Positions 1 through 5,401 of a DNA stretch of 11,990 nucleotides are shown piece after piece. The first letter of the stretch is position 1, and every line of letters begins with the position of its first letter. Under the pieces are notes generated by a model. The model saw only the letters and a list, made by a program, of their open reading frames with translations, was not told where the DNA came from and did not search any database. The stretch spans positions 1 to 11,990 of the forward strand of contig JALOPT010000035.1 of NCBI GenBank assembly GCA_025453715.1, written 5' to 3'. The DNA is from Methanoregulaceae archaeon. Lineage in GTDB: Archaea > Halobacteriota > Methanomicrobia > Methanomicrobiales > Methanospirillaceae. Both the position numbers and the translations under genes were made by a program.

Positions 1-244
1 AGTCCTTGACACAGTCCACTTTCATGGTACGTCCGAGGATCTGGTTGCTCTTGCCGCCGACCTTTCCGGTCTTCAATGCCTCGTCGATACCTGCGAAGTT
101 GACTGCGACCGTCCTCTTGGTGAGGTCGATAATCTTCTTCATGCCCGGGTTGACCAGTGGGCTGACTTTTTCAAGGGTGACGCCACTCTTGAGCAGCTTC
201 CCCTCATCGTCATAAAGGTCAATTGTTTCCTTGTATTTTGCCAT
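1..244 (-). CDS. mcrB: Methyl-coenzyme M reductase subunit beta, N-terminal part (3' end outside window)
   Basis: This is the first 81 codons of McrB, the beta subunit of methyl-coenzyme M reductase, which makes methane and the CoM-S-S-CoB heterodisulfide from methyl-CoM and CoB with coenzyme F430 in the cytoplasm. The translation begins MAKYKETIDLYDDEGK and continues with the family pattern LEKVSPLVNPGMKKI, a KRTVAVNFAGI block near residues 43-53 and ALKTGKVGG near 56-64, which I recognise from McrB N-termini. The ATG at 244 is preceded by a strong GGAGG Shine-Dalgarno (251-255). The frame is open to the left edge. mcrB is normally the first gene of mcrBDCGA, so the rest of that operon should lie to the left. 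Its product, the heterodisulfide, is the substrate of the HdrABC encoded upstream. Confidence 0.95.
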   Translation of the reverse strand, partial: MAKYKETIDLYDDEGKLLKSGVTLEKVSPLVNPGMKKIIDLTKRTVAVNFAGIDEALKTGKVGGKSNQILGRTMKVDCVKD

Positions 245-250
245 AATTTT

Positions 251-255
251 CCTCC
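251..255 (-). promoter_or_regulatory. Shine-Dalgarno of mcrB
   Basis: GGAGG on the minus strand, six nucleotides before the ATG at 244. It fixes the mcrB start and shows that the gene is translated from a leadered mRNA. Confidence 0.8.
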
Positions 256-299
256 GTTAATTAATTTTAACCGACTGTACAATACGTTCACTGAAGAGT

Positions 300-317
300 G
301 TGAGCGCCATGGCTCAC
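300..317 (-). promoter_or_regulatory. Hairpin in the mcrB 5' leader
   Basis: An inverted repeat with 6-bp arms GTGAGC / GCTCAC and a 6-nt loop. It lies between the predicted mcrB transcription start and the Shine-Dalgarno, so it would fold in the mcr mRNA leader. It could affect mRNA stability or translation. No known riboswitch class is recognised. Confidence 0.4.
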
Positions 318-345
318 GGATGCAGGCTGAAGGTCACTATTGCAC

Positions 346-360
346 GTCCCCTCATGGGAC
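346..360 (-). promoter_or_regulatory. Small inverted repeat near the predicted mcrB transcription start
   Basis: Arms GTCCC / GGGAC around a 5-nt centre. It sits about 25 bp downstream of the proximal candidate TATA box at 381-390, so it would be either at the very 5' end of the mcr mRNA, as a cap-like hairpin, or a start-site operator. The structure is visible; its role is inferred. Confidence 0.35.
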
Positions 361-364
361 AGTT

Positions 365-378
365 GTATATTCATATAC
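365..378. promoter_or_regulatory. 14-bp palindrome between TATA box and start of mcrB
   Basis: GTATAT-TC-ATATAC, with perfect 6-bp arms and a 2-bp centre. It lies between the candidate TATA box (381-390) and the predicted start near 355-360, the usual place for an archaeal repressor that blocks RNA polymerase. AT-rich palindromes can arise by chance, so this is a candidate only. Confidence 0.4.
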
Positions 379-380
379 TC

Positions 381-390
381 TTAATATAAG
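381..390 (-). promoter_or_regulatory. Candidate proximal TATA box of mcrB
   Basis: Minus-strand CTTATATTAA resembles the archaeal TATA consensus and would place a start about 25 bp on, near 355-360, giving a leader of about 110 nt. A second copy of the 9-mer TTATATTAA occurs 34 bp further upstream. Confidence 0.5.
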
Positions 391-414
391 TGTTGCGTTT
401 TTTATTTTTTAATT

Positions 415-423
415 TTAATATAA
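415..423 (-). promoter_or_regulatory. Candidate distal TATA box of mcrB
   Basis: An exact second copy of TTATATTAA, 34 bp upstream of the proximal copy. It could drive a second mcr start near 390 or be an AT-rich coincidence. The surrounding stretch 380-450 is strongly AT-rich. Confidence 0.3.
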
Positions 424-447
424 TACTATTAAAATAATTACTTATAA

Positions 448-474
448 TGGGGGAATATTCAAATATTACCCCCA
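448..474. promoter_or_regulatory. 27-bp inverted repeat upstream of the mcrB promoter
   Basis: The plus strand reads TGGGGG-AATATT, a 2-nt centre, AATATT, one extra A, then CCCCCA. Twelve base pairs per arm are complementary with one bulged base. On the minus strand it is downstream of the fwd operon and followed by a U-containing stretch, so it could be a second, strong terminator. It is also 60-90 bp upstream of the mcr TATA boxes and could be an upstream regulator site. The run of five G/C pairs stands out in an otherwise AT-rich spacer. Confidence 0.5.
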
Positions 475-513
475 CATCACGATTCAATAATTACGTTGGT
501 ATGAACAAAAGTT

Positions 514-547
514 AAAAAAGTATCACGAAGTATTATAACAATACTTC
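514..547 (-). terminator. Hairpin plus U-tract terminator of the fwd-hdr operon
   Basis: Perfect 8-bp arms GAAGTATT / AATACTTC with a 5-nt loop (527-547), followed in the direction of transcription by a T6 run (514-519). It lies about 40 nt past the fwdC stop. A shorter T5 run (581-585) immediately after the stop may help. Archaeal termination relies mainly on U-tracts, which fits. Confidence 0.6.
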
Positions 548-587
548 ACTTGTATGAATTTGCAGTGCGCTTTTTTTGTCAAAAAGA

Positions 588-1388
588 TCAGATTTTCTGG
601 TATAAGTTACCGTATACCATCTGGCCTTTTCTTTTCTTGTGACGCTCACCGGTGTCACCGATATAATGTGCAAATTTTGCGGTTGTCCCTTCAATTTCAA
701 GGTCAACATCATCGACGTACTTGAAACCCGGCATCATTACGTCGATAGTACCGAAGATGATGATGTCCCCTTCCACCATCTGTCCTGCGACTTTGCTTGG
801 TGCATTTCCTTTGACGATGATTTTCCCGCCTTCTGCATGGGTTGCAAGGTGGACATCCACGTCCCCGTTGATGACCATCTCACCCCCTGTCATATACATA
901 CCAACATCGCTGCCGGCGTTCCCCTTTACAAGGATCTTTCCGCCGGACATGCCACGCCAGTCGCCACGGTATGCAGCACCAAGGTAATTTCCGGCATTCC
1001 CCTCGATAATGAGTTCGCCGCCTTTCATACCTGTTGCAGCAAATGCCTGGATGTCGCCCTTGACGGTCATTTTACCGCCGGACATCCATGCACCTGCGTA
1101 CAGGTCGGTGCTGCCTTCAACAACGACCTCGCCGGCACTCATCTTCATGCCGAGGTACTTGACTCTCTTCACATCGCCCTTTACAACGATCTTCGTTTCC
1201 GCAGCGGTTGCACCCGCATTGCCGGAAACTTCGAAATACTTGCCCAGCGTGGACTTCGTATTCCCTTCGTATACATGGAGTTCTGCGATCTGTGCTGCTG
1301 TTTTTCCTGCGAATTCATCCGGGCATACATGCTCTGCCTCGAGGTACAAAACCGGAGGGTTTTTCATGGTAATAGTTACGGTTTCCAT
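588..1388 (-). CDS. fwdC: Formylmethanofuran dehydrogenase subunit C
   Basis: FwdC (266 aa) is a structural subunit of formylmethanofuran dehydrogenase, which reduces CO2 and binds it to methanofuran in the first step of methanogenesis. It shows about eight repeats of the form GG-x-[IMV]-x-V-x-G-[ND] between residues 66 and 214, for example GGKMTVKGD, GGELIIEGN and GGKIIVKGN. This glycine-rich pattern builds a right-handed beta-helix related to the C-terminal domain of the glutamate synthase large subunit. Length is normal for FwdC. I chose the ATG at 1388 because TAGGTG stands 6 nt before it; an in-frame GTG at 1397 would add three residues but overlaps that site. It is the last gene of the operon, 9 nt after fwdA. 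The tungsten (Fwd) and molybdenum (Fmd) isoforms cannot be told apart here. Confidence 0.95.
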   Translation of the reverse strand: METVTITMKNPPVLYLEAEHVCPDEFAGKTAAQIAELHVYEGNTKSTLGKYFEVSGNAGATAAETKIVVKGDVKRVKYLGMKMSAGEVVVEGSTDLYAGAWMSGGKMTVKGDIQAFAATGMKGGELIIEGNAGNYLGAAYRGDWRGMSGGKILVKGNAGSDVGMYMTGGEMVINGDVDVHLATHAEGGKIIVKGNAPSKVAGQMVEGDIIIFGTIDVMMPGFKYVDDVDLEIEGTTAKFAHYIGDTGERHKKRKGQMVYGNLYQKI

Positions 1389-1394
1389 GTTCCA

Positions 1395-1399
1395 CACCT
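1395..1399 (-). promoter_or_regulatory. Shine-Dalgarno deciding the fwdC start
   Basis: AGGTG on the minus strand, 6 nt before the ATG at 1388 and directly adjoining the fwdA stop codon. It favours the ATG over the GTG at 1397, which lies inside this element. Confidence 0.6.
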
Positions 1400-3110
1400 A
1401 CGCCTGTGTTGCATCTACCTCTAAGGCAAACGGGTTCGGGACGAAATGGTGTCCGAGTGCCTCGTAGTTTGCCTGGGTCATGCTGTAATATTTCAGGAAT
1501 TTCTCCTTGATATCACGCATCACCTGCGGGTTGTCCTTCACCTTGGCATCGACCCAGAGGGTGCGCTTGTGGCCTGTGTTTACGATGTCACCGTGCGTAA
1601 CGACCTGTACACCACTCTTGAAGACAAATGCTGCGCGTGAGAAGGCTGTCTCAATCATTTCGGGGTCAGCCAGTGGCTTGTCCGGGTTGAAATCATACAC
1701 CGCAACATCTGCGTCCATGCCTGGTTTCAGGCCTCCGCAGATATTGGCAAGCCCAAGGGACTTTGCCGGCCCTGCACGGGTCATCTGGGCAAGTTCGTAG
1801 AGGGTAATCTCACGGTCGATACTGCCAAGGGTTGATGCAGCGATGACCTTGTCGGCATTCTTGAAGGTATTAAGCCGCTCGTTACGGGCCTTCTCTGACA
1901 TCAGCCACTTGAAGACGCGGGGGTACCGGGTGAATGGTCCTGCATTCGGGTGATCCGTCGTTATGAAACAGCGCATCGGGTCTTTTGCGAGGAGGGCAAG
2001 TTCAAGACCTATTGACCACTGGATTGCACAGACCTTGATATCAGGGCTGTAGATATACGGCACGACACCGGCCGCAGTCTCGAGCTCCACGTCACAGTTC
2101 GCCCACTTCAGGTGGTTGAGACCTGTCAGGTGGTGCTCGAACGGGCCGTCGGCTGTCATGGTGGTGGTCTCGTCGAGAGTAACATTACCCGTGTCCATCG
2201 TGAGGTTCTTGTGACTGTTCACGAAGTTCATGATCTCTGTTGCCTTGGACTCGAAATTACCCCAGTTCTCTCCACCGTAGGAGTGGAACTGCATGTGGGT
2301 AATATGCATGACCTGCTCACGACCAAACTTGTTCTTCGCCTTGTAGCCGTCAGCGAGGTTCAGGGTATCAAGGGTTGTCTGGTAACACCCGGGGTTGCCG
2401 AGGTTATTTGGGTGGATGTGCATCGAGTGCGGGAGACCGAGGTACTCGTTTGCCTCGATCAGTCCCTTCACAATTTCTGCAGGGGTGATATCGAAGTACG
2501 GTACCGGGTCATGGATCGAGAGACAGTTCAGCCCCCATCCCCATGCTTCAGTGCCGCCGGGGTTGACGACCTTGACTGCATATCCCTTGGTTGCACGGAG
2601 CAGCCAGGCGATATAAGCTGCGGTGTTCTCTACCTCGTTATTTTTCAGGTACTCCATGACGAACCAGTTGTTGCCGAAAACAGGGAATGCACCCTCGTCA
2701 ATAATCGGTGTGTCACGGATCTCCTCGTGCACGTGGCGTGAGAACATGGGGGGCATTGCAGCCTCCATTGCCGTGGTATATCCCATCTTGGCATACTCGT
2801 AACCGGTCTTGAAGGTGCTCGGGATCGAGTTCCCTGAGCCGGTGCGTTCAATCCCTTTTGTTGCCGTGCAGGTGAAAAGCTTGTCTTCCGGACGGTAGAT
2901 CCGGCCGAGGTTGACCTTTGGGCCTGCGATATGGGCGTGGATCTCCACTGCTCCGGCCATGACCGTTTTTCCTGCGGCGTCGATGACCTTTGCAGATTTT
3001 GAGACATCCGAAACGATTTTGCCATCCTTGATAGCAACATCTGATTTATCGCCCTTGATACCCTGGACGGGGTCAAATACAAATCCGTTTTTAATGATAT
3101 ATTCAGCCAT
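1398..3110 (-). CDS. fwdA: Formylmethanofuran dehydrogenase subunit A (amidohydrolase)
   Basis: FwdA (570 aa) condenses the formate made by FwdB with methanofuran to give formylmethanofuran, using a binuclear zinc site of the amidohydrolase superfamily. The metal-binding signature is visible: H58 and H60 in EIHAHIAG, K180 in YAVKVVNPGG (the likely carboxylated lysine), H231/H233 in MHIHPNNLG, H269/H272 in MHITHMQFH, and D386 in TTDHPNAGPF, the probable catalytic aspartate. The C-terminal GGLKPGMDADVAVYD (459-473) is the usual closing beta-sandwich motif of this superfamily. Length is normal. The ATG at 3110 lies 2 nt after the fwdB stop, with a GGGG-containing Shine-Dalgarno inside the end of fwdB. 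In the known complex, formate moves through an internal tunnel from FwdB to this site. Confidence 0.98.
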   Translation of the reverse strand: MAEYIIKNGFVFDPVQGIKGDKSDVAIKDGKIVSDVSKSAKVIDAAGKTVMAGAVEIHAHIAGPKVNLGRIYRPEDKLFTCTATKGIERTGSGNSIPSTFKTGYEYAKMGYTTAMEAAMPPMFSRHVHEEIRDTPIIDEGAFPVFGNNWFVMEYLKNNEVENTAAYIAWLLRATKGYAVKVVNPGGTEAWGWGLNCLSIHDPVPYFDITPAEIVKGLIEANEYLGLPHSMHIHPNNLGNPGCYQTTLDTLNLADGYKAKNKFGREQVMHITHMQFHSYGGENWGNFESKATEIMNFVNSHKNLTMDTGNVTLDETTTMTADGPFEHHLTGLNHLKWANCDVELETAAGVVPYIYSPDIKVCAIQWSIGLELALLAKDPMRCFITTDHPNAGPFTRYPRVFKWLMSEKARNERLNTFKNADKVIAASTLGSIDREITLYELAQMTRAGPAKSLGLANICGGLKPGMDADVAVYDFNPDKPLADPEMIETAFSRAAFVFKSGVQVVTHGDIVNTGHKRTLWVDAKVKDNPQVMRDIKEKFLKYYSMTQANYEALGHHFVPNPFALEVDATQA

Positions 3111-3112
3111 AC

Positions 3113-4429
3113 TTATGCGACCCCTTTGAGTTTCTTCACGCGATCGCGGACCATTGTCAGGAACTCCTCATCAGTTAGCATACCTTCTGGAGGTTCCACT
3201 ACCTTACGACAGTCGATTGGGACGTTATCCATACGGTACGCGTTTCCACCGGTCTCGACACCGACGAATGCAACCGGCACATGCAGTTTAGAGACTCCGC
3301 TGGTTGGCGTGATGTGGGGGTCAATGCATACTGAATTTACCTGTGCAATCTTTTTAACGGCGCTGATTGGGAAATGTGCTCCCGGATCGCTTCCGATGAC
3401 AAACGCTGCATCAATTTCACCACGGGTCAGGAGGTCGATTGAACTCGTGTCCCCGGGGTTGTACCGCGGGAACCCGCGGGTAAGATCAACGGAATACGGG
3501 TACCCGAACTGCCAGGCGAGAACCTCTCCGGACCCGGTCACATTGTAGTGACCACGCATTGGCATGATGGAGAATTTCGTGTATTCGTTGAGGTCTTTTG
3601 TAACAGCGATTGCTTCATCGATGTTGTGGTTCTTACCAAGCGACTGGGTAACACCCATACCGAAGAAGATGATCCCGAACCGGCCTGCTTTCATAATATT
3701 AGCTGCCTCGATGATCTTTTCTTTTGGTATACCTGCTACGACATCCGGGAGCCATTCGCCTTTAAATGCAACACGGAAGGCGTTTAAAAGCTCGTAGTCC
3801 TGCCCCTGGGTGACCTGGAGGTGAATATCCGCCATCTTTGCGGTATCGGTAACACGCGGGTCAACGACTACCAGTTTGCGGCTCTTGTGCCCTTTCCCGG
3901 TGAAAAATCCACGTGGGAATATCGAGTAACGGGACATGTGGCGTGGGTGGGCATGGCATGGGTTGCATCCCCAGAAGATAATGGTGTCAGCCCGGTTCTT
4001 TACTTCACCAAGGGTGCAGGTTGGCAGGCCGATGTCCTGCACTGCAATCAGGGTTGTTCCGTGGCAGACTGCTGCTGTGTTATCGACACATGCACCGCAC
4101 ATCTCTGCTATTTCATGTCCCATGCTCTGGGCTTCACAGTTGGTCGAGCTCCACCCGTACATCAGCGGTTTTTTTGCACCTGCAAGCATTTTTGCCGTGT
4201 AATCTGCTGCCTCGTCGTAGCTGGTCTCTTTCCATGTGCCGTCAGGCTGCTGGAACCGTGGCCTGGTGATCCGGTCTTTCGCCTGTGAGTGCAGGAATTT
4301 TTCTGCTCCGATTGCACAGGCATTATACACATCGAGGATCTGTTTACCGTCATCGGTTACTGCGACCTCAAGATCATCACAGAGCGTGCCACAGAACGGA
4401 CACACTACATCGGTTACAGTCTTTGTCAT
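3113..4429 (-). CDS. fwdB: Formylmethanofuran dehydrogenase subunit B (Mo/W formate dehydrogenase-like catalytic subunit)
   Basis: FwdB (438 aa) reduces CO2 to formate at a molybdenum or tungsten bis-pterin centre. The N-terminus holds the [4Fe-4S] ligands C10, C13 and C17 (VVCPFCGTLCDD) and C38 (YNACAIGAEKF). C122 in AAVCHGTT is at the place of the metal ligand; it is encoded as cysteine, not as TGA/selenocysteine. The motif GCNPCHAHPRH (154-164) and VVVDPRVTDTA (187-197) are typical cofactor-binding segments of the molybdopterin oxidoreductase fold. The start overlaps the fwdD stop by one base (TGATG), suggesting translational coupling, and GGGGTGA precedes it. FwdB lacks the last pterin-binding domain, which is supplied by FwdD. 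Whether the enzyme uses tungsten or molybdenum is not visible. Confidence 0.98.
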   Translation of the reverse strand: MTKTVTDVVCPFCGTLCDDLEVAVTDDGKQILDVYNACAIGAEKFLHSQAKDRITRPRFQQPDGTWKETSYDEAADYTAKMLAGAKKPLMYGWSSTNCEAQSMGHEIAEMCGACVDNTAAVCHGTTLIAVQDIGLPTCTLGEVKNRADTIIFWGCNPCHAHPRHMSRYSIFPRGFFTGKGHKSRKLVVVDPRVTDTAKMADIHLQVTQGQDYELLNAFRVAFKGEWLPDVVAGIPKEKIIEAANIMKAGRFGIIFFGMGVTQSLGKNHNIDEAIAVTKDLNEYTKFSIMPMRGHYNVTGSGEVLAWQFGYPYSVDLTRGFPRYNPGDTSSIDLLTRGEIDAAFVIGSDPGAHFPISAVKKIAQVNSVCIDPHITPTSGVSKLHVPVAFVGVETGGNAYRMDNVPIDCRKVVEPPEGMLTDEEFLTMVRDRVKKLKGVA

Positions 4430-4830
4430 CAGACTTCACCCCTGCATGCTTTCTGTACAAGTTCAACGCCGAGAAGAATCGGCTCGTTCATCGCGACTTC
4501 CACTTCAACAGGTGTTCCCTTGAAGGTGGGCATACCGGTAGAGTACGTGTTCGGGTTGACAATCTGGTTAGCCCAAGGCCCCATCGGGATAAAACCTACA
4601 CCAGGATGTGGTCCCTGGGAGGTCTCCTGTGCTTTTACAATGACTGTGCCATATTTACTGGTCACGCGGACATTGGTATTTTTCCAGCACCCGAGCTTCT
4701 TGAAGTCAGAATCGTCCATCTCAATAATCCCGCAGGCTTTGCGATAGAGGTCTTTTTCTTTTCCCCCCTCCATCGCAACACCCTGGTGGATAGTACGGCC
4801 GGAAATAAGGTTCAGGGTAATCTTTGCCAT
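4429..4830 (-). CDS. fwdD: Formylmethanofuran dehydrogenase subunit D (molybdopterin dinucleotide-binding)
   Basis: FwdD (133 aa) supplies the molybdopterin-dinucleotide-binding beta-barrel domain that other formate dehydrogenases carry at the C-terminus of the catalytic chain. The telling segment is GVGFIPMGPWANQIV (77-91), followed by GMPTFKGTPVEVE. The start MAKITLNLISGRTIHQG is typical of the subunit. ATG at 4830 with GAGG at 4838-4841. It is the first gene of the fwd half of the operon, after a 118-bp gap from mvhD that contains a hairpin, and it overlaps fwdB by one base. Confidence 0.95.
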   Translation of the reverse strand: MAKITLNLISGRTIHQGVAMEGGKEKDLYRKACGIIEMDDSDFKKLGCWKNTNVRVTSKYGTVIVKAQETSQGPHPGVGFIPMGPWANQIVNPNTYSTGMPTFKGTPVEVEVAMNEPILLGVELVQKACRGEV

Positions 4831-4860
4831 ATATGTTCCTCATATTTTATTATCCGGTTC

Positions 4861-4868
4861 AATTATAA
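4861..4868 (-). promoter_or_regulatory. Weak candidate TATA box upstream of fwdD
   Basis: Minus-strand TTATAATT would place a transcription start near 4838, on top of the fwdD Shine-Dalgarno, so the resulting mRNA would be almost leaderless. It could give extra transcription of fwdDBAC, but read-through from hdr-mvhD is more likely. Confidence 0.25.
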
Positions 4869-4883
4869 GGCAGGCTTTTGCGG

Positions 4884-4904
4884 CAGAGGGCTTTCCCCCC
4901 TCTG
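4884..4904 (-). promoter_or_regulatory. Hairpin in the mvhD-fwdD spacer
   Basis: Perfect 7-bp GC-rich arms CAGAGGG / CCCTCTG with a 7-nt loop, in the only large gap (4831-4948) of the operon. The minus-strand sequence after it is not U-rich, so it does not look like a full terminator. A processing or stabiliser structure, or a partial attenuator that sets the hdr to fwd ratio, is plausible. Confidence 0.5.
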
Positions 4905-4948
4905 TCACCAGTCCCTGCCGGACCCTTGAGCCGGAATTGTTGTGCTAA

Positions 4949-5401
4949 TTATTTCGTCAGTTCTGCGAGAGGGCTTGGGCCAAGTTCTTCCACGGTCTTG
5001 ACGACGTCAGTGATAACTTTACCCCATTTTGCACCTTCTGATGCAGAAACAAAGGTCATTCTTAACCGCTTGTCCTCGAGACCAATGTTTTTCAACAGGT
5101 TCTTGACAAGGAACAACCTCTTGGCCGCCTTGTAGTTCCCTTCGAGGTAGTGGCAGTCGCCAAAGTGGCAGCCTGAAATAAGTACCCCGTCAGCACCGTC
5201 GGTAAATGCCTTCATGATGAAGAGCGGGTCCACACGTCCCGTGCACATGACACGGACTACACGGACATCGGGCGGGTACTGGATACGGCCACCACCGGCG
5301 AGGTCCGCACCGGCGTATGAACACCAGTTGCAGAGGATCCCAAGGATCTTGGGCTTGAATGCACCCTCCTCGCGTTTCGGGGGAGCTTCATGTCCTGCCA
5401 T
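4949..5401 (-). CDS. mvhD: MvhD-type [2Fe-2S] electron-transfer protein linking hydrogenase or formate dehydrogenase to Hdr
   Basis: MvhD (150 aa) carries one [2Fe-2S] cluster and passes electrons from the input enzyme (MvhAG hydrogenase or FdhAB) to HdrA. Motifs: CNWCSYAGADLAG (C24, C27), MCTGRVDP (C53) and GCHFGDCHY (C78, C83). These are the conserved cysteines of the MvhD/FlpD family, whose members have about 130-150 residues. About 15 residues rich in charge and proline precede the first conserved strand. The ATG at 5401 overlaps the hdrA stop by one base (TAATG) and follows a near-perfect GGAGGTGA. No mvhA or mvhG lies next to it, so its redox partner must be encoded elsewhere. Confidence 0.96.
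   Translation of the reverse strand: MAGHEAPPKREEGAFKPKILGILCNWCSYAGADLAGGGRIQYPPDVRVVRVMCTGRVDPLFIMKAFTDGADGVLISGCHFGDCHYLEGNYKAAKRLFLVKNLLKNIGLEDKRLRMTFVSASEGAKWGKVITDVVKTVEELGPSPLAELTK

Noticed and set aside
639..1424. Long plus-strand reading frame of 261 codons opposite fwdC
   Set aside because: It is antisense to a clearly real gene with family repeats, its cysteine/histidine-rich product resembles nothing known, and it arises from codon bias of the glycine repeats on the other strand.
4062..4068. Selenocysteine at the FwdB active site, as in some methanogens
   Set aside because: The codon for residue 122 in AAVCHGTT is a normal cysteine codon, and no in-frame TGA is present in fwdB, fwdA, hdrA or mvhD.
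4285..4929. Plus-strand reading frame of 214 codons opposite fwdB and fwdD and the gap
   Set aside because: It covers two conserved genes and a spacer on the opposite strand, has no recognisable family and no convincing Shine-Dalgarno.
4918..4934. CCGG...CCGG short dyad in the mvhD-fwdD gap
   Set aside because: The arms are only four bases and such words are common in this sequence; the neighbouring 7-bp hairpin is the better candidate.
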